The notes beneath the pieces were generated by a model that had not been told where the DNA came from, did no database searches, and saw only the letters and a list, made by a program, of their open reading frames with translations. A stretch of DNA of 64,000 nt, taken from NCBI GenBank assembly GCA_016703665.1, contig JADJBS010000002.1, positions 62,001-126,000 on the forward strand, in the 5' to 3' direction. Source of the DNA: Candidatus Defluviibacillus avedoerensis. GTDB lineage: Bacteria > Pseudomonadota > Gammaproteobacteria > Burkholderiales > Burkholderiaceae_C. Position numbers and translations under genes: made by a program. The first letter of the stretch is position 1. The number at the start of each line of letters is the position of its first letter. Of this stretch, positions 8,938 through 18,407 are shown piece by piece.

Positions 8938-10362
8938 ATGCTAATGACAAGTTCCATCGCACCGCCAACTGCCAAGCCTCCTGAGGCCATTTCGCAAGAT
9001 TTATTGCGGCGGTTTGACGTGCCTGGGCCTCGCTATACATCTTACCCAACGGCTGATCGGTTCGTCGAAGCTTTTTCTGACCAGGACTACATCCAGGCTT
9101 TGGAGCAGCGGCGCAATGCGGGGGCTGGCAACGCCCTGCCGCTCTCCTTGTACGTGCACATTCCGTTTTGTGAGTCTCTTTGCTATTACTGCGCATGTAA
9201 CAAGGTCATTACCAAGCACCACTCCAAGGGTGCAGAGTATTTGAATTACCTTGCCAAAGAGATTGACTTGCACACCGTGCATGTGGGGCGCGGCCATGTG
9301 GTCAGCCAGTTGCACCTGGGCGGCGGTAGCCCCACTTTTCTGAGTGACGGCGAGTTGAGCGAGTTGATGGCCATGCTGCGCCGCAACTTTACGCTGGCGC
9401 CTGGCGGTGAATACTCCATCGAGATTGACCCCCGGACGGTGACCGAACATCGCCTGGGTGTGTTGGCCGAGCTTGGCTTCAATCGCTTGAGTTTTGGTAT
9501 TCAGGATTTTGACCCTGCTGTTCAAAAAGCCGTGCATCGTATCCAGCCCGCTGATCAAGTGTTCAACTTGGTGGCCGTTGCCAACGCCAAGGGATTCGAG
9601 TCCATCAACGCAGATTTGATTTACGGCCTCCCCAAGCAGACATCTGAATCCTTTGCACGAACCCTGGAGCAGATCGTCCGTTTGCGGCCGGACCGGATTG
9701 CCCTTTATGGCTATGCTCATCTGCCAGAGCGCTTCAAGCCCCAGCGCCGAATTGCGGTTGAAGACCTGCCGCATCCTTCGGTCAAGTTGGGTCTGTTGTC
9801 GCAGGCGCTGGCAGCTTTTCAAGGCGCTGGTTATGTCTATGTCGGCATGGATCACTTTGCCCTGCCAGGTGACGCGTTGGCGGTGGCCAAGCGCCAGGGG
9901 CGTTTGCATCGTAACTTCCAGGGCTATAGCACTCAGCCAGATTGTGATTTGATCGCGCTGGGAGTTTCGTCTATTGGTCGTGTTGGTGCCACCTACAGCC
10001 AGAATGCCAAGACGCTGGAGGACTATTACGATCTGCTTGACCAAGGTCGCCTGCCCGTGGTGCGCGGACTGGCTTTAAGCCGCGACGATTTGGTGCGCCG
10101 CGCTGTGATCATGGCAATCATGTGTCAGGGTGAAATTGATTTCGAGTCAATAAACTTGGCTTTTTTGATCGATTTCAAGACCTATTTCAAGGCCGAAATC
10201 GAATCCCTGAGCGAGTTCATCGGAATGGGGCTGCTTGACATCAACGACAACGGCATCAAGGTCACCCCAAATGGCTGGTACCTGATACGGGCCATTGCCA
10301 TGGTGTTTGACCGCTATGTTCAAGCGGACAGCAAGCGGGCCAGATTCTCACGCATCATATGA
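8938..10362 (+). CDS. hemN: Oxygen-independent coproporphyrinogen III oxidase
   Basis: 474-residue radical-SAM enzyme that decarboxylates coproporphyrinogen III to protoporphyrinogen IX without oxygen. The cluster motif CESLCYYCAC (CX3CX2CXC) lies near residue 75, preceded by VPGPRYTSYPTADRF and followed by HLGGGSPTFL, both HemN signatures; the HemN C-terminal domain is complete. It supplies haem for the cbb3 oxidase at low oxygen. ATG 8938 or 8944 are equivalent candidates. Confidence 0.96.
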   Translation: MLMTSSIAPPTAKPPEAISQDLLRRFDVPGPRYTSYPTADRFVEAFSDQDYIQALEQRRNAGAGNALPLSLYVHIPFCESLCYYCACNKVITKHHSKGAEYLNYLAKEIDLHTVHVGRGHVVSQLHLGGGSPTFLSDGELSELMAMLRRNFTLAPGGEYSIEIDPRTVTEHRLGVLAELGFNRLSFGIQDFDPAVQKAVHRIQPADQVFNLVAVANAKGFESINADLIYGLPKQTSESFARTLEQIVRLRPDRIALYGYAHLPERFKPQRRIAVEDLPHPSVKLGLLSQALAAFQGAGYVYVGMDHFALPGDALAVAKRQGRLHRNFQGYSTQPDCDLIALGVSSIGRVGATYSQNAKTLEDYYDLLDQGRLPVVRGLALSRDDLVRRAVIMAIMCQGEIDFESINLAFLIDFKTYFKAEIESLSEFIGMGLLDINDNGIKVTPNGWYLIRAIAMVFDRYVQADSKRARFSRII

Positions 10363-10369
10363 TGCGGGA

Positions 10370-11146
10370 ATGATCAACACCCTGGCCTGGACGGCCTTTA
10401 TCATGGGCGTGGCCGGTGGCCCCCATTGTTTGGGCATGTGCGCGGCGCCATGTGCGGCCGTCACATCCGTCGGGACCAATGCATCCCTTATTCGCCTACC
10501 TGATGGGCAGATCAAGGCCACGTCATCGTCAATCTCTGCATCCCGCTGGGCGTTTATTTTCAGCTTTCAGGCTGGCCGGACTTTGGGATACGCATTGGTT
10601 GGCGCTCTCGCTGCTGCTGCCATGGAAAGCGCAGCCTGGCTTAGCAGTAACACCAGCGTTTTACGTCCTCTCTGGGCATTGATGCACGCAGGGGTGTTGG
10701 CGTGGGGGCTGATGCTGTTGGTGCTGGCGAGACAGCCTGTTTGGGCAACCGGGGCAGGCCAATCTGTCTGGTCGCGTGCTGTGGCCAGGGTGCGCCCGTT
10801 GCTTGCGCAAAAACGTGCCGTGTTTGCCACTGGACTGCTTTGGGCGCTCATGCCCTGCGGCTTGCTGTATTCAGCCCTGTTGGTGGCGGCACTCAGCGGC
10901 GGGCCAGTTCAAGGTGCGCTTTCGATGGCACTTTTTGCACTGGGGAGTGCTATTTCTTTGGTAGGTGGCCCACTACTTTGGCAGCAGTGGATATGGTATC
11001 TGGGTAAGCAGGGCGGGTCGCAAACCCGCCAGAAAGCCGAAGCCTGGGGTGCGCGCCTGTCTGGTCTGATCTTGATCGCCATGGCCGTCTGGGCCCTTTG
11101 GCATGATTATGTGATGCGGTTTGCCCAGTGGTGCGGTCTGGCCTGA
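10370..11146 (+). CDS. TauE/SafE-like (urease accessory UreH-type) membrane protein
   Basis: About 258 residues with six or so membrane helices. GGPHCLGMCAAPCAAV near the N-terminus and LLWALMPCGLLYSALLVAALSG in the middle are the two hallmark Gly/Cys-containing membrane motifs of the sulfite-exporter/UreH-like family found beside ccoGHIS. The role is not settled; metal (copper or nickel) or thiol handling for oxidase assembly is a reasonable guess. ATG 10370, eight bases after hemN, is preferred over the longer frame that overlaps hemN. Confidence 0.82.
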   Translation: MINTLAWTAFIMGVAGGPHCLGMCAAPCAAVTSVGTNASLIRLPDGQIKATSSSISASRWAFIFSFQAGRTLGYALVGALAAAAMESAAWLSSNTSVLRPLWALMHAGVLAWGLMLLVLARQPVWATGAGQSVWSRAVARVRPLLAQKRAVFATGLLWALMPCGLLYSALLVAALSGGPVQGALSMALFALGSAISLVGGPLLWQQWIWYLGKQGGSQTRQKAEAWGARLSGLILIAMAVWALWHDYVMRFAQWCGLA

Positions 11147-11162
11147 GCCTATTTGGCACGCG

Positions 11163-12167
11163 CTATTCAACGGAAATTTTGGCTTCACGTATCACCCGGG
11201 TCCATTTCTCTGTGTCGCGCTTGGTCCATGCCAGGACCTCTTCGGGGCTGCTAGCCTTCAATTCGATGCCATGCGGCTCAATGCGTGCTTCCAATGCGGG
11301 GTCTTTCAATACGCGGCGCAAGGCGGCATTGACCAGTTCGACGGTGGCGCTCGGTGTGCCTAACGGCGCGTACATCGCGTACCACGTCGTGTAGTCAAAA
11401 CCGGGCAGGGTGGCTGACATCAACGGCAGGTTTTTGGTCGCAGGTGACACGCTGCTGGCGGTGGCTGCAATTACCCGCACCAGCCCTTTATCGGCCAAGC
11501 CCTGCAATGACGGCAAACTACTGAACATGGCGCTGACCTGGCCCGAGATCAGGTCATTCACCGCACCAGAACTGCCCTTGTAAGGCACATGCAGCACATC
11601 GGTTTGCGATAAGGCTTTAAACATCTCCATGCCCAGATGCGCCGTGCCGCCCATGCCCGCGGAGGCAAAACTGATGCGCCCCGGGTTGGCTCTGGCGTAA
11701 TCCACCAGTTCTTTCACCGTCTTGACCGGCAGCTTGGCCGACACCACCAGCACATGTGGACTGGTAGATACCGTGCTGATGGGCCGCAGGCGGGCAAGCA
11801 GGTCTGCGCCGCCCGTTTTGCTCAGGATGGGTTGCAACACGATGTTGCCAAAAGCCGCCATCAACAGCGTGTGTCCGTCGGGCTCAGCACGTGCCACGGT
11901 GCCCAGCGCGGTCACGCCCATGGCACCACCCTGATTTTCGATCACCACAGATTGCTTCAGGTCAGCAGACAGCTTTTGTGCGAGTTCACGTGCCACGACA
12001 TCCGCAGGGCCGCCTGCTGCGTAAGGCACCACGATTTTGATGGTTTTAGCAGGCCAGGTGCTTTGCGCCTGAGCCGACAATGCAGAAACGGTTGCTCCTA
12101 TAAATAGAGCTAACAATGACCGTCGATATTGCCAAAATGCGGTATTTTTATTTAAAAGAGAAGGCAT
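11163..12167 (-). CDS. Bug/TctC-family tripartite tricarboxylate transporter substrate-binding protein
   Basis: 334 residues: a signal peptide ending near ALSAQAQS, then KTIKIVVPYAAGGPADVVAREL, the ligand-loop signature of Bug proteins, and the family-typical VKTVKELVDYARANPGRISFASAGMG middle. A periplasmic binding protein for a carboxylate. It follows the FAD/Fe-S oxidase on the same strand by 15 bases, so its ligand may be the substrate of that enzyme (for example a hydroxyacid). No TctA/TctB genes are in the window. Confidence 0.9.
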   Translation of the reverse strand: MPSLLNKNTAFWQYRRSLLALFIGATVSALSAQAQSTWPAKTIKIVVPYAAGGPADVVARELAQKLSADLKQSVVIENQGGAMGVTALGTVARAEPDGHTLLMAAFGNIVLQPILSKTGGADLLARLRPISTVSTSPHVLVVSAKLPVKTVKELVDYARANPGRISFASAGMGGTAHLGMEMFKALSQTDVLHVPYKGSSGAVNDLISGQVSAMFSSLPSLQGLADKGLVRVIAATASSVSPATKNLPLMSATLPGFDYTTWYAMYAPLGTPSATVELVNAALRRVLKDPALEARIEPHGIELKASSPEEVLAWTKRDTEKWTRVIREAKISVE

Positions 12168-12182
12168 GTTGATTCCAAATCG

Positions 12183-15100
12183 TTAGGGTAACAGCTGGCG
12201 TGCCAGCAGCGTCGCCACATGGACTGGCTGGCGCTGCGTTCCGTCGTTCAAGCCGTCCTGGATCTGGTGGCGGCAGCTGGTGCCATCGGCCACGATGATG
12301 GCATCACGTTGCTTGCGTAGCGCGGGCAACAGGTTCAGTTCGGCCATCAATTGGGAAATCTTCAAATGCTCTACTTGGTAGCCAAAACTGCCAGCACCCC
12401 CACAGCAACTGGTCTCCATCAGCTCTGGCTTTGCGCCAGGAATCAGTTGCAGCACCGACAGAATGGGTGAGACCACCGCAAATGCCTTTTGATGGCAGTG
12501 TGCATGCAGCAAGATGGGTTGACTCAAGGGTTTGAGCTTGGCCTTGAACGCGTCCAGCGCCCCCGCTTTGGCCTCGCGTGCCAGAAATTCCTCCAACAGC
12601 ATGGCGTGCTTGCTCACCGTGTCGGCTGATTCACCCAGGCCCATGGCCAATGCCTCGTCGCGCAAGGTCAGCAAGCAAGACGGCTCCAGCCCAACGATGG
12701 CGATCCCCCTCGTTGCAAAAGGGAGCAGGGTGTCAATCAGTTCTTTTGCTTTGGCCTTAGCCTCAGCCACCAAACCACTGCTTAAATAGGTTCTTCCGCA
12801 GCAAAGGTGGGTATTACTAGCTATCTCTTTCGTAGCAATGTGCACGGTATAGCCTGCCGTTTGCAGCACCTGGACCGCGTCCCGCGCGATGGCCGATTCA
12901 AAGTAACCGTTAAAGGTGTCCACAAACAGCACCACCGGTTTGGCGGCAGACAGCACTTCGGCATGGGTGGCCGTTCTTGGAGTGGCTGCGAAAAAATGAC
13001 TGCGCTGCCACTCGGGCAACTTGCGTCCAGCCGCGAATCCCAGCAGCTTTTCCCCAAGCCACGCCAGCGCTGGAATTCGGTTGCGCAGGTTCAACAGACC
13101 GCTGAACTTGGCCGCTTGGTGAGCGTAATCTGGCAGGTAGGCGATCAGCTTGTCTCGCCAAGTCAAGCCACGACGGGCCTGGTACTGGTGCTGAAACTCC
13201 ACTTTCATGCGAGCCATGTCCACACCCGTCGGGCAGTCACGCTTGCAGCCTTTGCAGCTGACGCACAGGGCCAGTGCGTCATGTGCGGCGTCCAGCGCCT
13301 CGTCGGACAAGCCGCTAGTTGCTGCCGGGCTGGTATTCAGTTGCCCGGACAGCGCCAGCCGCAAGGTGTTGGCGCGCCCCCGGGTCAGGTGCTTTTCATC
13401 CCTCGTCACCCGGTAACTGGGGCACATGGTGCCTGCGTCAAACTTGCGGCAGTGGCCGTTGTTGTTGCACATCTCCACAGCCTTGGCAAAACCCAGCGCC
13501 GGGTCGCCCCCCGTGCCAGGCGCGCTGGTTTGTTCGGTGACCGGGTCGTTTTGCACATTCCAGGCAGACCAGTCCAGCGCCGTTTGCAGTGGAATCACCT
13601 TGTAAGGCTTGGCGCCTTCACCACCCGGCGAATAACGCATTAAGCGTGGGTCGTCCATGCGAGGCGGGTTGACGATGCGCTGGGGGCTCATCAAGTTGCC
13701 GGGGTCCAGGTGCTGCTTGATCTGCGCAAACGCATCGCTCACACGCGGACCAAACTGCCAGGAGATCCATTCCCCGCGGCACAGGCCGTCGCCATGTTCG
13801 CCGCTGTAGGCTCCTTTGAACTTGCGCACCAAGGCGCTGGCTTCATCGGCAATGGCTCGCATCTTGGCTGACCCGCCTTGCGCACCGCTGGTCCTCATAT
13901 CGAGGATGGGTCGCACATGCAAGGTGCCGACTGATGCATGGGCGTACCAAGTGCCTTTGCTGCCGTACTTGCGGAAGACTTCCGTCAGCGCGTCGGTGTA
14001 TTCGGCCAGATGAACAAGCGGTACGGCACAGTCTTCAATAAAGCTCACCGGTTTGCCGTCGCCCTTGAGGCTCATCATGATGTTCAGGCCCGCCTTGCGA
14101 ACGTCCCATAGGGCCTTTTGCGGTGCGTCGTCCACCATTTCAACCACGCTGCCTGGCAGACCCAGGTCGCCCATCAACTCAACCAGTTCACGCATTTTGG
14201 GCAAGAGGTCGGCTTTGGTATTGCCCGCAAACTCCACCAGCAAAATCGCCTCGGGCTGGCCACCATTGATCGCAGGTGCCAAAGCCGTGCGCACCGTTGC
14301 CGCAAAGGCGGGGTTTTGCAGGCTCAGCTCAATCATCGTGCGGTCCACCAGTTCCACTGCAGTCAGCGCGCTCCCGCCCATGCGCACAATGTGCTGTGCA
14401 GCGTCCATGGCTTTGTAGAACGTGGGGAAGTTCACCACACCTAGCACCTTGGTGCTGGGCAGTTCGGAAAGACGAAGGCGCAAGGACTGAGTCAGCGCCA
14501 ATGTGCCTTCACTGCCAATCAGCAGGTGTGCCAGGTTGACCGATCCGTCTGTGGTGTAGGGTTTTTCGTTCTGGTTGTGAAAGATGTCCAGGTTGTAGCC
14601 CGCCACGCGACGCAGCACCTTGGGCCAATGGGCTTCGATCTCCGGTAGCAGGCCCGTGACGAGACCCTGGACAAATTCGCCCACCTGGCGCGCACGTCCC
14701 GTGCTGTGTGCAAAGTCACAGAAGTCCAGCAAGCTGCCGTCGGCCAGCCAGGCCTTGGCCCCGATCACGTTGTGCACCATGTTGCCGTAAGCAATGGACC
14801 GACTGCCGCAGGAGTTGTTGCCTGCCATGCCGCCCAGCGTGGCCTGTGCGCTGGTGGACACATCGACCGGGTACCACAGGCCGTGAGGTTTGAGGGCTGC
14901 GTTCAGGTGGTCCAGCACGATGCCAGGTTCCACCTCGGCTGTGCGCTGTTGCGCATCAATGTTCAGCACTTGGCGCACATGCTTGCTATGGTCAATGACC
15001 AAGCCAGCCCCCACCGTTTGGCCGCATTGACTGGTGCCGCCACCTCGCGGCACGATGGGTACTTTCAAGTCGCGGCAAATGTCGAGCGCAGTTTTGATGT

Positions 15101-15323
15101 CGTTGCTACTGCTGGGGACAAAAGCGCCGACGGGGATTTGCTGATAAATCGAGGCGTCAGTCGCGTAGCGGCCCCGGTCAGGCAGCGAGAACAGCACTTC
15201 GCCTTGGGTTTCGTCTTTGAGTCGCTGCGCGAGTCGCCCCGCCACTTCGTTGCTGACGTTGGCGATCTCTTCATAGCCCGGCCTAGCATGTCGGGGAGGG
15301 GGGCGTTCATGCCTGGCTCCCAA
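12183..15323 (-). CDS. FAD-linked oxidase / Fe-S fusion protein (YdiJ/GlcD-GlcF-like)
   Basis: About 1,040 residues. The N-terminal FAD-binding half (VPRGGGTSQCGQTVGAG, GNNSCGSRSIAYGN) resembles GlcD and D-lactate dehydrogenases. The C-terminal half has a 4Fe-4S motif CVSCKGCKRDCPTG and two CCG domains (CCGRTYLS and CCGGAGSFG) as in GlcF and E. coli YdiJ (D-2-hydroxyglutarate dehydrogenase). Likely oxidises a D-2-hydroxyacid such as glycolate to the keto acid. The open frame begins at 15323, but a better start is ATG 15310, which overlaps the gntR stop as ATGA; that frame (MNAPLPDMLGRA) joins the main frame only if one base is added near 15283. Confidence 0.85.
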   Translation of the reverse strand: MGARHERPPPRHARPGYEEIANVSNEVAGRLAQRLKDETQGEVLFSLPDRGRYATDASIYQQIPVGAFVPSSSNDIKTALDICRDLKVPIVPRGGGTSQCGQTVGAGLVIDHSKHVRQVLNIDAQQRTAEVEPGIVLDHLNAALKPHGLWYPVDVSTSAQATLGGMAGNNSCGSRSIAYGNMVHNVIGAKAWLADGSLLDFCDFAHSTGRARQVGEFVQGLVTGLLPEIEAHWPKVLRRVAGYNLDIFHNQNEKPYTTDGSVNLAHLLIGSEGTLALTQSLRLRLSELPSTKVLGVVNFPTFYKAMDAAQHIVRMGGSALTAVELVDRTMIELSLQNPAFAATVRTALAPAINGGQPEAILLVEFAGNTKADLLPKMRELVELMGDLGLPGSVVEMVDDAPQKALWDVRKAGLNIMMSLKGDGKPVSFIEDCAVPLVHLAEYTDALTEVFRKYGSKGTWYAHASVGTLHVRPILDMRTSGAQGGSAKMRAIADEASALVRKFKGAYSGEHGDGLCRGEWISWQFGPRVSDAFAQIKQHLDPGNLMSPQRIVNPPRMDDPRLMRYSPGGEGAKPYKVIPLQTALDWSAWNVQNDPVTEQTSAPGTGGDPALGFAKAVEMCNNNGHCRKFDAGTMCPSYRVTRDEKHLTRGRANTLRLALSGQLNTSPAATSGLSDEALDAAHDALALCVSCKGCKRDCPTGVDMARMKVEFQHQYQARRGLTWRDKLIAYLPDYAHQAAKFSGLLNLRNRIPALAWLGEKLLGFAAGRKLPEWQRSHFFAATPRTATHAEVLSAAKPVVLFVDTFNGYFESAIARDAVQVLQTAGYTVHIATKEIASNTHLCCGRTYLSSGLVAEAKAKAKELIDTLLPFATRGIAIVGLEPSCLLTLRDEALAMGLGESADTVSKHAMLLEEFLAREAKAGALDAFKAKLKPLSQPILLHAHCHQKAFAVVSPILSVLQLIPGAKPELMETSCCGGAGSFGYQVEHLKISQLMAELNLLPALRKQRDAIIVADGTSCRHQIQDGLNDGTQRQPVHVATLLARQLLP

Positions 15324-15999
15324 GGGCAGCTTGAGTCTTCTCGCGCAACTGGCTGATCACCACATCGCGTTTGTTGTAAAGGTGGGCCAGCAGCACCGCG
15401 CGCATGGCCTGCGCGTCGCGGGCGCTCAATGCTGCAATCATTTGTTCATGTTCCCGCACAGCGTTCTTCCATTTGTCCTCGTCCTGGTTGGACCGAAACC
15501 GCAATGCTTGCAGCCGGGCATTGACCTGGGCATAGGTTGTGCTCAAAACCGGGTTCTTGGCTGCAGCGTTGATTGCCTGATGAATCAGGGCATTCAGCCG
15601 GTAGTAGTTGGAGAGATCACGACGGGTATACGCCGCCATCATCTCGAAATGCATGGCCTTGATCTCGGCCAACTCGGCTTCAGTGATGCGCTGGGTGGCC
15701 AGCTCACCAGATTGGGATTCAAGCCCTGCCATCACCTCAAAAGTGTTGAGCACGTCGGCCTCAGACAACTCCACCGCAATTGCCCCCCGGTTGGGCAGCA
15801 GCTCTACCAAGCCTTCAGCGGCCAGCATCTTGATGGCCTCGCGCAGGGGGGTACGCGAGACCTGCAAGACCTCGCTGAGTTCGCGTTCATTGAGTTTAGC
15901 GCCGGGGGCGATGCGATTTTCCACCAGCATCTGGCGTAGTCGATGAGCGACTTGTTCATGCAGGGCTGCACGTGGAATGGAAATGATGTCAGCTGTCAT
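15307..15999 (-). CDS. GntR-family (FadR/FCD) transcriptional regulator
   Basis: 230 residues: an N-terminal winged helix with AHRLRQMLVENRIAPGAKLNERELSEVLQVSRTPLREA, then an all-helical FCD ligand domain with the metal-binding Asp/His pattern (ALIHQAINAAAKN). It controls the adjacent oxidase/transport operon and probably the divergent aminotransferase. Two TTTTGTATNCAAAA palindromes in the 122-base divergent interval are the likely operators. A carboxylate such as glycolate or glyoxylate is the probable effector (inference from neighbours). Confidence 0.92.
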   Translation of the reverse strand: MTADIISIPRAALHEQVAHRLRQMLVENRIAPGAKLNERELSEVLQVSRTPLREAIKMLAAEGLVELLPNRGAIAVELSEADVLNTFEVMAGLESQSGELATQRITEAELAEIKAMHFEMMAAYTRRDLSNYYRLNALIHQAINAAAKNPVLSTTYAQVNARLQALRFRSNQDEDKWKNAVREHEQMIAALSARDAQAMRAVLLAHLYNKRDVVISQLREKTQAALGSQA

Positions 16000-16006
16000 A
16001 TTTGAA

Positions 16007-16020
16007 TTTTGTATTCAAAA
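16007..16020. promoter_or_regulatory. Probable GntR operator 1
   Basis: TTTTGTATTCAAAA, a 14-base near-perfect palindrome just before the gntR start codon. It is the same as operator 2 except at one central base. Confidence 0.65.
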
Positions 16021-16068
16021 TTAAGGCAGGTCAACTCATAATTTGACAAATATTGATTGACAAATGGA

Positions 16069-16082
16069 TTTTGTATGCAAAA
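16069..16082. promoter_or_regulatory. Probable GntR operator 2
   Basis: TTTTGTATGCAAAA, 62 bases centre to centre from operator 1, and just downstream of two TTGACA-like -35 boxes (16043-16048 and 16057-16062). Binding here would block the promoter of the aminotransferase gene at 16122. Confidence 0.65.
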
Positions 16083-16121
16083 AATACGCATCAACTTAAT
16101 TAACTTGAAAGCCTAGCCCTC

Positions 16122-17354
16122 ATGCTTCAACTCGATTTCCACCCCACTGGGCGTCACTTCTTGCAGATTCCCGGGCCGTCACCCGTGCCAGACCGCATTT
16201 TGCGGGCGATGAGTCTGCCCACCATTGATCATCGGGGGCCTGAGTTTGCGGTTCTGGGTAAGAAAGTCTTGTCGGGCATTCAACAGATCTTCAAAACGCG
16301 ACACCCCGTCGTGATCTACCCCGCATCCGGCACGGGTGCGTGGGAGGCCGCACTGAGTAACGTGTTGAGCCCGGGTGACCAGGTGCTGATGTACGAGACT
16401 GGCCATTTCGCCAGTCTTTGGCACAAAATGGCGCAGCGCCTGGGCATTCAAACTGAATTTTTGGCCGAACCGGGCACCGAGCATGGCGTGCCGCTGAGCT
16501 GGCGTCGGGGCGTTAATGCGAGCTTGATCCAGGCGCGGCTGGAGGCCGACAAAGCGCACCAAATCAAGGCCGTTTGTGTGGTGCACAACGAAACCTCCAC
16601 CGGTGTGACCAGCGACATTTCGGCTGTGCGCCGAGCCATCGATGCTGCTCAGCATCCGGCGCTGCTGTTGGTGGACACCATTTCGGGCCTGGCGTCGGCA
16701 GATTACCGCCATGACGAATGGGGCGTTGACGTGACGGTGAGCGGATCGCAAAAAGGCTTGATGCTGCCGCCAGGCATCAGCTTCAATGCGCTGTCACCCA
16801 AAGCCATTGAAGCCAGCAAAAGCGCGCGCTTGCCCAAGGCGTTTTGGGCGTGGGACGAAATCATCGAGATGAACAAGACTGGGTACTTCCCGTACACGCC
16901 CAGCACCAACTTACTTTATGGCTTAAGCGAAGCCTGCGACATGCTGTTGGCCGATGGTGCGGGCAACGGGCTCAACGCCACGTTTGCCCGGCACCAGCGC
17001 TGGGCTGAGGGTGTGCGCGCTGCGGTGACCGCCTGGGGTTTGCCAATTCAGTGTGGCGACCCAGCGGTGTACTCGCCCGTGTTGACCGGTGTGATCCTGC
17101 CCGAAGGCGTGGATGCGGATGCTGTGCGCAAACTGATTTACGAGCGTTTTGACTGCTCGTTGGGCACAGGCTTAGGCAAGGTCAAGGGCCGCATGTTCCG
17201 CATCGGCCACCTGGGTGACTGTAACGATTTGACGCTGATGGCCGCCCTGAGCGGCTGCGAGATGGGCTTGAAACTGACAGGCATCAAACTGGCAGGCAGC
17301 GGGGTGCTGGCCGCGATGGATTTCTTTTCGGCCAACCCTGCCCAGCAGGCTTGA
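16122..17354 (+). CDS. Alanine/serine-glyoxylate aminotransferase-like PLP enzyme
   Basis: 410 residues, class V aminotransferase. IPGPSPVPDRILRAM at the N-terminus, YPASGTGAWEAALSN, HNETSTGVTSDI and the PLP lysine in VSGSQKGLMLPPGISF are the signatures of AGXT/serine-glyoxylate aminotransferases. It would convert glyoxylate to glycine, complementing the glycolate-oxidase-like protein encoded divergently. Followed by a Bug binding protein. Confidence 0.9.
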   Translation: MLQLDFHPTGRHFLQIPGPSPVPDRILRAMSLPTIDHRGPEFAVLGKKVLSGIQQIFKTRHPVVIYPASGTGAWEAALSNVLSPGDQVLMYETGHFASLWHKMAQRLGIQTEFLAEPGTEHGVPLSWRRGVNASLIQARLEADKAHQIKAVCVVHNETSTGVTSDISAVRRAIDAAQHPALLLVDTISGLASADYRHDEWGVDVTVSGSQKGLMLPPGISFNALSPKAIEASKSARLPKAFWAWDEIIEMNKTGYFPYTPSTNLLYGLSEACDMLLADGAGNGLNATFARHQRWAEGVRAAVTAWGLPIQCGDPAVYSPVLTGVILPEGVDADAVRKLIYERFDCSLGTGLGKVKGRMFRIGHLGDCNDLTLMAALSGCEMGLKLTGIKLAGSGVLAAMDFFSANPAQQA

Positions 17355-17383
17355 AATAACCCACAACACACTGGAGACAAAGC

Positions 17384-18370
17384 ATGCAACGCAGAGCATT
17401 AATTCAAGCCGCTGGCAGCGCCGCAGCCTGTATGGCTGCGCCCTCGATCTGGGCGCAACCCAACCAGAATCTGCCCGGTGGCCCTGTGCGCATTGTGGTC
17501 GGATTTCCGCCAGGCGGTGGTACCGATGCCCTGGCCCGTGTCGTTGGCCAAAAGCTATCGGTGATGTGGAACCTGAGCGTAGTGATTGAGAACAAGGCGG
17601 GTGCTGCCGGGGTCATTGCAGCTGACTATGTGAGCAAACAGCCAGGGGATGGCAATACCTTGCTGATGGCCCATATCAACAGCCATGCGCTGGCCCCCGC
17701 CTTGGGGCAAAAGCTCAATTACGACGCATTGAAAGATTTCTCACCTATTGGCATGGTGGGCGTCACGCCCAATTTGCTCGTTTGCAACCAGGATCAACCC
17801 GCCAAGACGGTGAAAGACCTGATCAGCCTGTGTCAGCAAAAACCGGGACAGATCAGCTTTGCCTCGGCGGGTGGTGGCTCAGCCCAACACTTTGCACTGG
17901 AGATGTTCAAGCTCCAGGCCAAGGTATTTGCGCTGCACATCCCGTATCGTGGTTCTGGCCCAGCGCTGACCGACCTGATCGGTGGCCAGGTCAACTACTG
18001 TTTTGAAACCATGACCTCCGCGACTCCCCATGTCAAAGCCGGCAAGGCTGTGGCATTGGCCCAAACCCGACTCAAGCGCGCCAAGGGGCATCCGAACGTG
18101 CCAACCATGGAGGAAGCAGGCCTGCCTGGTTTTGAGGCAACCACCTGGTACGGGTTAGTCGGCCCCGGCAGGATGTCCCCCGTCATGGTCAAGCGCATGA
18201 ACGAGGACCTGAACAAGGTACTGGCCATGCCCGATGTGCAGGAAAAGATGGATCAGTACGGCGCGGAGGACGGCGGCGGAACGATCGAGAAGTTCATTGC
18301 CTTCATCGAAAGCGAGCAAAAAAAATGGCGGCAAGTCGCGCAGCAAGCCAAAGTCAGGGCGGACGCGTAA
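17384..18370 (+). CDS. Bug/TctC-family substrate-binding protein
   Basis: 328 residues with a signal peptide (RRALIQAAGSAAACMAAPSIWA) and the Bug motif VRIVVGFPPGGGTDALARVVGQ. It also shows FASAGGGSAQHFALEMFKLQ and PYRGSGPALTDLIGGQV, which line the ligand pocket in this family. Second Bug protein in the locus, on the opposite side of the GntR gene, 29 bases after the aminotransferase. Ligand unknown; a carboxylate linked to the glyoxylate pathway is likely. Confidence 0.9.
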   Translation: MQRRALIQAAGSAAACMAAPSIWAQPNQNLPGGPVRIVVGFPPGGGTDALARVVGQKLSVMWNLSVVIENKAGAAGVIAADYVSKQPGDGNTLLMAHINSHALAPALGQKLNYDALKDFSPIGMVGVTPNLLVCNQDQPAKTVKDLISLCQQKPGQISFASAGGGSAQHFALEMFKLQAKVFALHIPYRGSGPALTDLIGGQVNYCFETMTSATPHVKAGKAVALAQTRLKRAKGHPNVPTMEEAGLPGFEATTWYGLVGPGRMSPVMVKRMNEDLNKVLAMPDVQEKMDQYGAEDGGGTIEKFIAFIESEQKKWRQVAQQAKVRADA

Positions 18371-18407
18371 CCGACTTCAATGCTGCTTGCGCCTTGACTG
18401 GGTCAGT

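Noticed and set aside
9001..10044. Antisense frame of 347 codons inside hemN
   Set aside because: Shadow of hemN, no recognisable domain.
12807..13643. Long antisense frame of 278 codons inside the FAD/Fe-S oxidase
   Set aside because: Composition is a shadow of the GC-rich gene on the other strand; no domain or ribosome site.
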